Source: Micrococcaceae bacterium Sec5.1
GTDB taxonomy: Bacteria > Actinomycetota > Actinomycetes > Actinomycetales > Micrococcaceae
Direction of reading: 5' to 3'
DNA: 64,000 nt
NCBI GenBank assembly: GCA_039636795.1
Contig: CP143430.1
Coordinates: 2,666,001-2,730,000, forward strand
The notes under the pieces are model-generated. The model had not been told where the DNA came from, did not search any database, and worked only from the letters and a program-made list of their open reading frames with translations. Of the stretch, positions 33,938 through 42,685 are shown one piece after another. A program made the translations under genes and the position numbers. Position 1 is the stretch's first letter; each line of letters opens with the position of its first letter.

Positions 33938-35710
33938 ATGACCGAGTCCAGAATCCAGGAATTCAGGGCACCGGGGGACCCGGAAATCCTCATGGCCGCC
34001 ACCGAAAGCTCGACTGACCTGGCGAGCGTGCGCGATCGTACGCTCATCCTCAAGGGGATCCTGCGCCGCACCCGCACCCTTTTAGGTGCCGACATGGCAT
34101 ACCTCAGTCTGAATGACCTCCCTGCCGGGGAGACGTACATCCATGTCACGGACAACGTGCGTACCGAGGAATATCGGAACATCCGCATGCCGTTGGGTAC
34201 CGGGGTACTCGGAGCAGTCGCCACGGGCGGCTCAACCGCGTCCACTCTTGATTACCTGGCTGACCCAAACATGAACCACATCCCTGCGATCGACCAGATC
34301 GTCGCCCTCGAAGGGGTAAAGGCGATCGCCGGGGCGCCGCTTAGGGTAGGTGGTCGGATAGTCGGTGCCCTGCTCGTCGCACATCGCGCGCCGGCCAGCC
34401 TTCCGGCTGCCGGGCAACGGGCCCTTGAGCACATGGCAGCCCAAGCGGCCCTCGCACTCGAACAGACCCGCCGAGGAAGTGAGATTACTCAGCTTCGGGC
34501 GTTGATAGGCAGTACGACTACCAGCAACGCCGGCCGGACCCGGGAACTGGAATCAATGCTTGCGTTGGATGAGCGGCTGATGGGAAGTATGGTCGCCTCC
34601 GTCAACGCGGAGGGCGTCATTGCGGTGCTTGAAGAAGCATCGGGGCGGCCCTTGGGACTGTTTGACCCGGCAGGGCGTCACCGCTTCGGATCCGTGACGC
34701 TGAGTAAGCCCGCGCTTGAGACGTGGGGGGTGCAATCGGCAATCAGCAGTTCGCTGCATGGCGCGAGTGCTGCGACCGTTCGACACAAAGGTGATGCCTA
34801 CACGGTTGTCGCCATCGCGGCCGGCAATGAGCACCTGGCAACGTTGGTCATGAACGGCTCCGCCAGCAAAGAGACCTCACTCCTTGAGCGGGGTTCGGTG
34901 TTTGTGAGCGCAGCGCTACTGTTCGAACGCACCCTCGTGGATGCCAACAACCGCGCCCAATCAACGCTCATGGAAGATCTGCTTACCAGCCGAACTGAGG
35001 ACCAGGCTCAGGCTGTGAGAACCAGGTTCGCCGCCTACGGCATTGAACTCCGCAATAAAATCGCCGTCCTGGTCATCCTGGTTGATCCTGCGGTCCGGCA
35101 CGCTGCGCTTGCGATAGTGCAACAGAGACTTCGAAAAGCTCCGATGCTCATTTCGTCCCACATGGGCCACATCTGCGTGGTGACGACGTCGAGCGCGGCA
35201 GCCTTGGCCGAAGAACTGGACCAGATCCTGCACGAGGATGGGCTCTCTGCAGTAATTGGCCACGCAACAGCTACCGGCGAAACCATCAGCAGTGTCCGGG
35301 AGGCCCATGATGAGGCCTCCCAAGTCGTTACGGCCGCCAAAGAACTCGGCTGGCGACGCGGGTTTGCCGACCTCAACGATTTGGGTATTGCCGGAATCAT
35401 GCTCAGCCATGACCGTGCTGCAACCGCAGCGCGGATCATCGAACGAACGCTCGGCCCTGTTCAGGAGTACGACCGGGCGCACAGAACTGAACTGCTTGGC
35501 ACGCTCTGGGCGTACCTCGAGACTGGGAGTCGTCTCCAAAGCACGGCTGCGCAGCTGCACATCCACCAGAACACCGTCAAGCAACGGCTCGAGCGGATCG
35601 ACTCCCTGCTCGGCCCGGAGTGGCGTACGCCCTCACGCCGCGTCGATGTGCACTTCGCGCTGCGGCTCTGGAAACTGACTCCGCAACGACTACACGAACC
35701 GCACCGATAG
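33938..35710 (+). CDS. GAF-domain PucR/CdaR-type transcriptional regulator
   Basis: 590 aa. The N-terminal GAF sensor domain spans about residues 25-175 (TLLGADMAYLSLNDLPAGETY, MPLGTGVLGAVATGG). A middle GGDEF-like/CdaR region follows (about 330-470), and the C-terminal PucR HTH is near 525-585 (LLGTLWAYLETGSRLQSTAAQLHIHQNTVKQRLERI). It diverges from the lactonase operon and is the obvious candidate activator, sensing the pathway substrate or a lactone through GAF. Other PucR/CdaR proteins activate purine and sugar-diacid catabolism. Confidence 0.9.
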   Translation: MTESRIQEFRAPGDPEILMAATESSTDLASVRDRTLILKGILRRTRTLLGADMAYLSLNDLPAGETYIHVTDNVRTEEYRNIRMPLGTGVLGAVATGGSTASTLDYLADPNMNHIPAIDQIVALEGVKAIAGAPLRVGGRIVGALLVAHRAPASLPAAGQRALEHMAAQAALALEQTRRGSEITQLRALIGSTTTSNAGRTRELESMLALDERLMGSMVASVNAEGVIAVLEEASGRPLGLFDPAGRHRFGSVTLSKPALETWGVQSAISSSLHGASAATVRHKGDAYTVVAIAAGNEHLATLVMNGSASKETSLLERGSVFVSAALLFERTLVDANNRAQSTLMEDLLTSRTEDQAQAVRTRFAAYGIELRNKIAVLVILVDPAVRHAALAIVQQRLRKAPMLISSHMGHICVVTTSSAAALAEELDQILHEDGLSAVIGHATATGETISSVREAHDEASQVVTAAKELGWRRGFADLNDLGIAGIMLSHDRAATAARIIERTLGPVQEYDRAHRTELLGTLWAYLETGSRLQSTAAQLHIHQNTVKQRLERIDSLLGPEWRTPSRRVDVHFALRLWKLTPQRLHEPHR

Positions 35711-35736
35711 TATTCCGTGATGGCAGCCCCACGGAC

Positions 35737-36672
35737 TTAGGAAGAACCAGTCACAAGAATTGCCCTGGCATACAGAGCTGCTCCGATCAATCCAGCGTCT
35801 TGGCCAAGGGTTGCAGGGAGAATGCGGGGGCGGCGATGAAAGGTCAGCAGTTCGTAGACCGCTTTTCGTAAGGGGACAAGCAAGGCTTCTCCCGCTTGGG
35901 AGAGTCCACCACCGATGACGAAGACCTCCGTGCCCAGGATGCTGACGCACTGGCTGATACTGAAGGCCAGTGCGTCTACTGCTTGTTCCCAGACTTGCCG
36001 GGCGATTGGGTCGCCCTCGGCGGCGAGCGAGAGTACAGCTTTTGCGCCGTCTACCGTGTTGCCGCTGATTGCCGTGTAGCGGTGGGTGATGGCTCCTGCT
36101 GAGCCGAGGGCTTCAAGTATCGTCGTACCGCCGGAAGGGGCCGGGACCAGTGCGTGGCCTATTTCCCCGGCGTAGCCTCCGGCGGTCACGGGTTTGTCGC
36201 CGGAGAACACGGCGGCGGCAATTCCCGTGCCGATGATGAGGACGGCGGCGTCGTGGTGGTCGTGTGTCTGGCGCATTTGTAGTTCGGCTGCCCCTGCGGC
36301 GGCCACGTCATGGCCGAAAGCCACGGGCATGCCCAGCCTGGACTGGGCTTGGGTGGTGAAGGGGAAGTCGCGCCATCCTAGATTGGCGGAGTAGATGCCC
36401 GTCCCTGTGGCGGCGTCTACTATGCCCGGTACCGTTAGCCCAGCTGCTTGGACCCCCGCGTGAGGGTGTTCTGCTTGTAGCTCGCGGGCGAGCTCTCCGA
36501 TCCGGTCCAATATCGTCTCTGCCGGTTGCGTTGGATGCAGTGGCGTGGCCACGCTGCGGGAGCCCCGCACGTCGCCGTTGGTATCGACCAGCGCGGCTTT
36601 GATGAATGAACCGCCGACGTCGAAGGCCAGGACTGAGGCGGATGCTGCGCCAAGTGACACGGGGGATGGCAT
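35737..36672 (-). CDS. ROK-family sugar kinase lacking the zinc motif
   Basis: 311 aa. The ATP-binding FDVGGSFIKAALVD lies at residues 17-30, the ROK core AGEIGHAL is present, and the catalytic Asp is Asp122 (GHDVAAAG). Most ROK kinases have a CxCGxxGC zinc motif directly after GEIGH. Here the segment reads VPAPSGGTTILEALGSAGAI without cysteine. It is the last gene of the operon with two sugar permeases, a binding protein and a Gfo/Idh/MocA dehydrogenase, and probably phosphorylates the imported monosaccharide or an amino/keto-sugar derivative. It converges with the PucR gene, 26 bp apart. Confidence 0.88.
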   Translation of the reverse strand: MPSPVSLGAASASVLAFDVGGSFIKAALVDTNGDVRGSRSVATPLHPTQPAETILDRIGELARELQAEHPHAGVQAAGLTVPGIVDAATGTGIYSANLGWRDFPFTTQAQSRLGMPVAFGHDVAAAGAAELQMRQTHDHHDAAVLIIGTGIAAAVFSGDKPVTAGGYAGEIGHALVPAPSGGTTILEALGSAGAITHRYTAISGNTVDGAKAVLSLAAEGDPIARQVWEQAVDALAFSISQCVSILGTEVFVIGGGLSQAGEALLVPLRKAVYELLTFHRRPRILPATLGQDAGLIGAALYARAILVTGSS

Positions 36673-36724
36673 GGGTGTCCTACTCTTTGTCTTTGGAATG
36701 GTGGAACGATTGCAGATGGCCGGT

Positions 36725-37615
36725 TTATACCGCGCCGTAGGACAGTCCTGAGATGAGCCGGCGCTGGAAGATGATCGCGAGGACCAGGATTGGGATTGTT
36801 CCCACTGTTGCCGCGGCGGCCATTTGTCCGAAATCTGTTCCCGCGATCGAGATGAAGAAGTTGACGGTCGTCGGGAAAGTGCGGGCGTCGATGGACGTCA
36901 GGAATTGTGCGAACGCGAATTCGTTCCAGGTCTGGATAACAAGCAGCAGACCTGCCGACACCATTCCAGGGCCGAGGATGGGGGTGTGGATGGTCCACAG
37001 GATCCTCCATCGGGATGCCCCGTCCAGTTGGGCGGCTTCGTCGATGTCCATGGGAATGTCGCGCATGAACCCCCGGAGCATCCAGACGGCAAGGGGGACG
37101 TTCATGGTCATGCAGGAAATGATGAGCAGGATCTGGGTGTCCAGGAGACCGATGAACTGGGCTATCAGGAAGAACGGGATCACGACCGCGATGGCCGGGA
37201 TCATGCGGAAGGACAGCACGTTCAAAGCGACGGAGCGTTCCTTCCGGAGGCCGAAACGAGTCAGGCCATAGGCGGCCATGAGCGCGAGAACGAGGGATGG
37301 TATGACCGACCCGATTGTCACGATGACGCTGTTGGTGATGTACCCGCCGAAGTGCTTCCCCTGGAAGAGCTCGGCGTAATTGTTCAGCGTGGGTTGGAAG
37401 ATGAATGCTGCAGGGTTCAAAACGTCGCGCTTGAGTTTGAAGGATGAGATGAGCGTGAAGGCGACGGGGAAGAGAGTGATGATGCCCCATATACCGACGA
37501 CGGCGTAGATAAGGGCTGTTGTTGTTCTCGCCTTTCGGCGGTTGGCGCTCATGACGGCAGGTTTCGCGGGAGCCGCGATTTTTTCCGTCAGGTTCGGTCC
37601 TTCTACGACGGTCAT
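36725..37615 (-). CDS. Carbohydrate ABC transporter permease (MalG-like)
   Basis: 296 aa from the ATG at 37615, which overlaps the upstream permease stop (ATGA). A long proline/histidine-rich in-frame extension into that gene is rejected. Six membrane segments and the EAA loop DEAAQLDGASRWRILW are visible. It pairs with the permease at 37612-38556. As with the first sugar importer in this window, no ATPase is encoded in the operon, so a shared MsmK-type subunit is needed. Confidence 0.92.
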   Translation of the reverse strand: MTVVEGPNLTEKIAAPAKPAVMSANRRKARTTTALIYAVVGIWGIITLFPVAFTLISSFKLKRDVLNPAAFIFQPTLNNYAELFQGKHFGGYITNSVIVTIGSVIPSLVLALMAAYGLTRFGLRKERSVALNVLSFRMIPAIAVVIPFFLIAQFIGLLDTQILLIISCMTMNVPLAVWMLRGFMRDIPMDIDEAAQLDGASRWRILWTIHTPILGPGMVSAGLLLVIQTWNEFAFAQFLTSIDARTFPTTVNFFISIAGTDFGQMAAAATVGTIPILVLAIIFQRRLISGLSYGAV

Positions 37616-38556
37616 CCCTGAAGCCCTTCTGCTTTTTTGAGGTGGCGTGTGACGAATTGGGAAATGATGATGACCAGAATGAGCAGCAGGACTGCGACGG
37701 CTGACGCGCGGCCGATCCATCCTGAGGTATAGAGGCCGTAGTGGAAAACCATCAGGCCCAAGGTTTCGGTGGCCTGTCCTGGGCCGCCTTGCGTCAGGGC
37801 GTAGGCGGTATCGAATATTTTGACTGAATCGATGAGGCGCAGGGCGATCACGAGCCCGAAGATTGGCTGGATCATGGGAAAGGTGATGTTCCGGAACAAC
37901 TGCCAGGCATTTGCTCCGTCGAGCTGGGCTGCTTCTTTGGGGCGGGGGTCCAGGGATCGCAGTCCTGCGAACATAATGAGCGCTACGAACGGGGTCCACT
38001 GCCAGGTTTCGACGATGAGAACGGAAATGAAGGCCAGTGGTGGCGAGCCGAGCCAGGCCTGGTCAAGGCCGATGGGCCTGAGGAATGCGTTCAGGGCGCC
38101 GTTGAGGTCGTTGAAGATCAGGCGCCAGATGAGCCCGGCCATGACGGGCGCCATGACGAGCGGGATCAGCAGGAGCGTGGTGATGATGCCGCGGCCGATG
38201 AGAATGCGGTCAAGCAGGAGTGCCAGGATGGTGCCCAGCAGGACCGTGGTCAGGGTTGAGCTGAGCAAGAAGCCAATGGTGACTCCGACTGCCGGCCAGA
38301 AGTTGGTGTCCGTTCCGGAAATCAGCCGGGTGTAGTTCTCCAGTCCGATGAACTTTGCTGCGCTCAGTGGTGTTCCCCTGTCGTAGTCGAAGAGGCTTAT
38401 TCCATAGAGGAACAGGCCCGGCAGGACTCCCACCAGGGTGACGATGATCACTGCCGGGGCAACAAACAGCCGCCCGGTGCGGTCATTGCGTAATTCAGAG
38501 GGGCTTCGCTGCGTTTGGCGTTTGGCCCTGGTCGGCGCTACCGATGCTGCGCTCAC
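37612..38556 (-). CDS. Carbohydrate ABC transporter permease (UgpA/MalF-like)
   Basis: 314 aa from the GTG at 38556, chosen because AAGGAG lies 7 nt upstream. An ATG at 38604 would start inside a 13-bp hairpin and give an implausible MRTALNHHH leader. It has a basic N terminus, about six membrane helices and the EAA motif KEAAQLDGANAWQLF. It is coupled to the next permease by ATGA and follows the binding-protein gene, with an intercistronic hairpin between them. Confidence 0.9.
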   Translation of the reverse strand: MSAASVAPTRAKRQTQRSPSELRNDRTGRLFVAPAVIIVTLVGVLPGLFLYGISLFDYDRGTPLSAAKFIGLENYTRLISGTDTNFWPAVGVTIGFLLSSTLTTVLLGTILALLLDRILIGRGIITTLLLIPLVMAPVMAGLIWRLIFNDLNGALNAFLRPIGLDQAWLGSPPLAFISVLIVETWQWTPFVALIMFAGLRSLDPRPKEAAQLDGANAWQLFRNITFPMIQPIFGLVIALRLIDSVKIFDTAYALTQGGPGQATETLGLMVFHYGLYTSGWIGRASAVAVLLLILVIIISQFVTRHLKKAEGLQG

Positions 38557-38577
38557 AAGATTGCTCCTTGCTGGGTC

Positions 38578-38614
38578 ATGGTGGTGGTTGAGGGCTGTCC
38601 GCAACCACCACCAT
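38578..38614 (-). terminator. Intercistronic hairpin after the sugar-binding protein gene
   Basis: ATGGTGGTGGTTG (38578-38590) and CAACCACCACCAT (38602-38614) form a perfect 13-bp stem with an 11-nt loop in the 72-bp gap between the binding-protein stop and the permease start. It probably acts as a partial terminator or mRNA stabiliser that raises binding-protein output. Confidence 0.7.
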
Positions 38615-38628
38615 TCGTTCTTACTTGA

Positions 38629-39969
38629 TCAGAGTGATTTGATTTCGGCGCTGGCGCGTTCGAGGGCTTCCTTGGCTGTCAGGTTTCCTACGAAGGCTTC
38701 TGAGCAGTAGTTGCCGATGATGGTCAGTTTTTCGTCGAGCTGTTCTACCTTGGGCAACCAGCTGATGCCTTCATCGCTGAGGTTCTTGGCCTTGTCCAGG
38801 GATTCAAGCATTGCAGGGTACGTGACCTTCTCCTGGTCGGTCTGGGGGTTGGCCAGGGTGCTGGTCCGGGTCGGAACCCCGCCGTTGTGGGTGTATTCCG
38901 CGGCCTTGGCCTTGGAGGTCATGTAGGTGATGAAGGCCCAGGCAGCGTCAGCGTTCTTGGCCTTCGACGCCAGGCTGAGGCCCCATCCGGCAAGTGCTCC
39001 GAACTGGCCCTTTGGTCCCGAGGGCGGCGGAACGAAAGCGACTTTGTCGGCGACAACTGACGAGTCGGGGTTCAGGATCGTCGGGGCGATGGCTGTAGCG
39101 TCAAACCACATGGCCGAATGTCCCGAGGTGAAGGCTGAGAGGGCTTCTTCGTGCGTGTAGCTTCCCACGTCCTTGGGCATGGTCTTGAGCAGGTCGAGGT
39201 AGTACTGGAGAGCCTCGACGTTCTCGGGAGAGGCAATTTGGTCCGCCCCCGTCTTTGGATCCCAGAAGCCCGTGCTGAACTGGTACATCAAGGTGAGCAA
39301 GCCGGACGCGAAATGGATGCCCTTCTGTGCCCGCATGGACGTTCCGTACAGCCCGTCTTCCTTGCCATTGAAGAACTGTGCCAGTTCCAGGTATTCCTTC
39401 ATGGTGGTTGGTGGTTTCTTGCCGTACTTGTCAAAGAGGTCCTTGCGGTACCCAATGAAGCGGGTTTCGCCGGCGATCTGGACCCCATATGACTTGCCGT
39501 CAACTTCCTGCAAGCCTTCACTGTAGGCCGGAAGGATGTCTTTGTAGTCGAAGAAATCCGGGGCGCTGTTCAACCGCTGACTGACGTCTGCGACTATGCC
39601 GCGTTCAGCGAAACTGGACATCCAGAACCCGTCCACCATGACGGCGTCGTAAGCGGCGTTGCCGCTCTGGTAATCCAGTTCGATCTTCTGCTTGAGGCTG
39701 TTCTGGTCAACGATGTCCCACCGGACGTCAATGCCCGTCAACGCTGTGAAGTCGGCAGTCATTGCCTGCATTGCAGCAGTACTTGGGTGTGTTTGGGCTG
39801 CGATGGTGATGGACGTACCGTTGTACTTTTCCTTCACGCTCGTCGCCCAGTCCTGCACGCCGGGGTCCTGGGTGGCGCCCGACGTCGTGCCGCCCCCGGT
39901 AGTGCTGCAGCCGGCGAGCAGCAGAGCCGTGACGCCGACTGCGAGCAGCCGTTGCCTGTTGCGCTTCAT
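38629..39969 (-). CDS. Extracellular sugar-binding lipoprotein of an ABC importer
   Basis: 446 aa. The signal peptide ends in lipobox LLAGC with Cys21, followed by a Gly/Thr/Ser linker. The family 1 solute-binding fold is shown by FTALTGIDVRWDIVDQ, YDAVMVDGFW, EEALSAFTSGHSAMWFD and the C-terminal KAADAAWAFITYMTS-like segment near residues 335-350. It delivers an unidentified sugar to the two permeases downstream. A strong hairpin separates it from them. The Gfo/Idh/MocA gene lies 190 bp upstream on the same strand. That gap holds no recognised gene. Confidence 0.93.
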   Translation of the reverse strand: MKRNRQRLLAVGVTALLLAGCSTTGGGTTSGATQDPGVQDWATSVKEKYNGTSITIAAQTHPSTAAMQAMTADFTALTGIDVRWDIVDQNSLKQKIELDYQSGNAAYDAVMVDGFWMSSFAERGIVADVSQRLNSAPDFFDYKDILPAYSEGLQEVDGKSYGVQIAGETRFIGYRKDLFDKYGKKPPTTMKEYLELAQFFNGKEDGLYGTSMRAQKGIHFASGLLTLMYQFSTGFWDPKTGADQIASPENVEALQYYLDLLKTMPKDVGSYTHEEALSAFTSGHSAMWFDATAIAPTILNPDSSVVADKVAFVPPPSGPKGQFGALAGWGLSLASKAKNADAAWAFITYMTSKAKAAEYTHNGGVPTRTSTLANPQTDQEKVTYPAMLESLDKAKNLSDEGISWLPKVEQLDEKLTIIGNYCSEAFVGNLTAKEALERASAEIKSL

Positions 39970-40159
39970 GGTTGTTCCTTAGGTCTTGTTGGGAGTGGGT
40001 GGTGAAGAGATGCCTTGCGTGGACGATCTGCGGTGCACCGGATTCCGGTGAACCCTCGATCGCGACAAGGACCTCGTTGACCGGCAGATGGCGGCGGCTC
40101 GAAGGTCCCGGGGAGTATGCGGGGGACTGGCGCTGTTGTCCTTTGCTGGGGGAGATGCA

Positions 40160-41221
40160 TCAGCTGACAGGGGCGGGAGCCAGGAGGCTTTCGCGGGTTG
40201 TAAGGGAAACGCTCTCGCCGCTCTCCAGCGAACGGTGGACCGCTTCGATGGCGTGGGTGACGATGAGTCCCTGTGTTGCTGTGGGCACGGTGGTGACCGT
40301 GCCGCGGACGAAGTCGATGAATTCGTTAACCATGTCAATGGGTACGCCCCCAATGCGGCTGGCACGCTCGGTGACGCCCCATTGAGGCCATGAAACCCGG
40401 TCCTGGGAGTAATGGGTGATGCCCTGGTTGGAGACATCGATGTGGAAGGCATCCGTGCTGGTCTGCACTTCGTAGCGGAAATCGTACACCGCAGGTGCGG
40501 TTTGGGGCAGGATCCACGATGAGTGCAGGACGGCTGTGGAATCGTCGTCCATGACGAACGTTGCGCTGATGCAGTCCCATGTGTCCACGTCAAGGGCGGG
40601 CAGCACACGTTTCACTCCGACGGCATGGACCGAAACCGGTCGCGCACCGCTGAGCCACATGGCCAGGTCCAGGGAGTGGGGCATGAGGAACCATGCCGGG
40701 GAACTCTTGGCAGCCCAGGAGAGCATCTTCGTCGGAACGAAGATGGTGTCGTTCAGGCTGATGATCTGGTTCAGGACACTGCCACTGTCCTGGGTCTTCA
40801 AAAGCTCCCGCACGGCGGAGAACCGCGGGTTCCAGCGGTTTTCGAAACCGACCATGATCCTGGCCCCGCCTGCCGCTGCGGCCTCGATGATGGCCTCTGC
40901 ATCAGCTGTGGAAGTGGCCAGCGGTTTTTCGATCATCAAATCCAAGCCGGCGGCGGCGCAGGCGATCGCTGCTTCTTTATGGGCGAAGTCCGGGGTGGCG
41001 ACTACCGCAGCCGTGAGCTCAGGATGGGCGATGAGCATCTCGTCCACGGAGGGGTAGCCGGGGACGCCGTGTTTGGAGGCAACAGTATCCCGTGCGTGTG
41101 GGCTTGGATCACAGACCGCAATCAGTTGACCCAGGGGGTTCTCCCGGATTGCCCGGGCAAAGAGCCCGCCACGGATTCCTCCACCCACTATCCCGACATT
41201 TGCCGTTTTCAAACTGGTCAT
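40160..41221 (-). CDS. Gfo/Idh/MocA-family oxidoreductase
   Basis: 353 aa from the ATG at 41221. A TTG 18 bp earlier is possible but less likely. The N-terminal Rossmann motif is VGIVGGGIRGGLFARAI, and the hallmark EKP lysine sits in LMIEKPLATSTADA. The C-terminal alpha/beta dehydrogenase domain follows. The family oxidises sugars or inositols at a ring hydroxyl with NAD(P), or reduces keto-sugars. It heads the sugar importer operon and diverges from the ROK repressor, so it probably acts on the imported sugar before or after phosphorylation by the ROK kinase. Confidence 0.9.
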   Translation of the reverse strand: MTSLKTANVGIVGGGIRGGLFARAIRENPLGQLIAVCDPSPHARDTVASKHGVPGYPSVDEMLIAHPELTAAVVATPDFAHKEAAIACAAAGLDLMIEKPLATSTADAEAIIEAAAAGGARIMVGFENRWNPRFSAVRELLKTQDSGSVLNQIISLNDTIFVPTKMLSWAAKSSPAWFLMPHSLDLAMWLSGARPVSVHAVGVKRVLPALDVDTWDCISATFVMDDDSTAVLHSSWILPQTAPAVYDFRYEVQTSTDAFHIDVSNQGITHYSQDRVSWPQWGVTERASRIGGVPIDMVNEFIDFVRGTVTTVPTATQGLIVTHAIEAVHRSLESGESVSLTTRESLLAPAPVS

Positions 41222-41274
41222 TAGCGTCAGATCCTTCAATAGGGAGCGGAGCCCGTCATTGGTACCCGAGAACG

Positions 41275-41317
41275 AGTGACTTCAGTCACTAGGGTTTGTA
41301 TGAGTGCCCAGCATACA
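41275..41317. promoter_or_regulatory. Two inverted repeats in the Gfo/ROK divergent region
   Basis: AGTGACT (41275-41281) with AGTCACT (41284-41290), spacer 2 bp, and TGTATG (41297-41302) with CATACA (41312-41317), spacer 9 bp, lie in the 162-bp divergent promoter region. They are likely operators for the adjacent ROK repressor. Confidence 0.55.
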
Positions 41318-41383
41318 TACTTCATGTAAGGTGTGTCCATACATATCTTTTGGAGTTCAGCTGGCTTGAAGGAGAATCTCGTC

Positions 41384-42607
41384 GTGGACGTTCAAGACAA
41401 GCCCCCGTTTACCGCCTCGCCGTCCAAGAGCGGCCCGGTGGAGTCGAGGCGGCTGATTACTGCATCCCGTATCGGTGAAGCTAATCGTGCACGAGTGCTG
41501 CAGGTTCTTCACACGGACGGCCCTGCCAGCCGGGCACAGTTGGCACGCGCGCTGAACGTGAACCGCGCAACCATTGCTTCGATTCTGCAGCCCCTGATTG
41601 ATGACGGTGCTTTAGTTGAGGGCGAGCCCGTGTCTGCAGCGGTGACCGGTGGAAAGCCAGCCCGGCCGTTATGGTTCAGCCATCACGGGCCACTCCTGGG
41701 CGGAGTGCGTATTTCCCCGGACGGAGTGACGGTTGCGCTCATGGGAATAGACGGCAAAATCCGCGTTCAGGCTTCGCGTGCCTACGGACGGGACGCTTCG
41801 GGCGAGGCCATTATGGAGGCCATTGAGGAGTCCGCCGATGAGTGTTTTGTCGGGCGGAAAATCATCGGCATCGGTGTGGGTGCTGCGGGTATGGTCAATG
41901 CCACCACAGGCACCATCATCTCCATGCACCTCACCCCAGGACTGAACGGGCTGCAGGTCGGTACACGGCTTCAGGAGCGGTACGGAGTTCCCGTCCTGGT
42001 GGATCACCACCCGAGAGTCCAGGCCCTGGGGGACCGCTGGTTTGGCCTCGGCCGGCATGTGCAGGACTTTGCCTCCGTCTATACGGGGGAGGCATTGGGC
42101 TTCGGGATCGTCTACCAGGGAGCAATAGTCCGCGGCAGGGACGGTGCGGGTGGTGAATCCGGCCATACCACCGTGCAGCTCGACGGCGCTCCATGTCGGT
42201 GCGGGCGCCAAGGGTGCTGGGAAACCGTGGCTACCCTCGGTTGGCTCCGGGAACGGGCAGCCGAGCTCCAACTACCGCAGGCGGAATCGATGGATTCCGC
42301 TGCGCTGGTGGCATTGTCGGCTGAGGGAAATGCCGCCGCAGCGGACTTGATGGATCTCTATGCACGCAACCTTGCCGTTGGAATGGCCAACAACGAAGAA
42401 GTACTCGGCTCGGGGACCTACATCATGCATGGTGATGTGTGCGGAGGTGGAGAGCCAATGCGCGCAGCCATTCAAGCCTGGATGATCAAGCTTCCCCTTG
42501 ACCGTGGGCAGCCCGCCACCGTGGTCTTTGCCGACGCTCAGGATCCTATGACCCTGCTCGGAGGCGGTGGCCTCATCCTTGCCTCAACGTTCTCGATAAC
42601 CGTTTAG
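41384..42607 (+). CDS. ROK-family transcriptional regulator (NagC/XylR-like)
   Basis: 407 aa from the GTG at 41384, which follows AAGGAG by 9 nt. An upstream GTG at 41333 lacks a ribosome site. The N-terminal winged HTH is RARVLQVLHTDGPASRAQLA, then ALNVNRATIASILQPLIDDG (about residues 35-75). The ROK sugar-binding domain follows, with an intact zinc motif CRCGRQGCWET. It probably represses the divergent Gfo/binding protein/permease/kinase operon until its sugar ligand appears. Unlike the kinase in the same cluster, it keeps the cysteines. Confidence 0.92.
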   Translation: MDVQDKPPFTASPSKSGPVESRRLITASRIGEANRARVLQVLHTDGPASRAQLARALNVNRATIASILQPLIDDGALVEGEPVSAAVTGGKPARPLWFSHHGPLLGGVRISPDGVTVALMGIDGKIRVQASRAYGRDASGEAIMEAIEESADECFVGRKIIGIGVGAAGMVNATTGTIISMHLTPGLNGLQVGTRLQERYGVPVLVDHHPRVQALGDRWFGLGRHVQDFASVYTGEALGFGIVYQGAIVRGRDGAGGESGHTTVQLDGAPCRCGRQGCWETVATLGWLRERAAELQLPQAESMDSAALVALSAEGNAAAADLMDLYARNLAVGMANNEEVLGSGTYIMHGDVCGGGEPMRAAIQAWMIKLPLDRGQPATVVFADAQDPMTLLGGGGLILASTFSITV

Positions 42608-42685
42608 CCATCCGGTGCTCCCCGGAACTTCGCATGGGTTAAGCGATGAACAACCAAGGTCCAAAGTTTGTGAGCCGGGGTGCGC

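Noticed and set aside
36435..37490. 351-codon His/Pro-rich minus-strand frame
   Set aside because: Out-of-frame shadow across the kinase and permease genes with no start signal and no family features.
38557..38604. Upstream ATG start for the permease at 37612
   Set aside because: It would begin inside a 13-bp intercistronic hairpin, whereas the GTG at 38556 has AAGGAG at ideal spacing.
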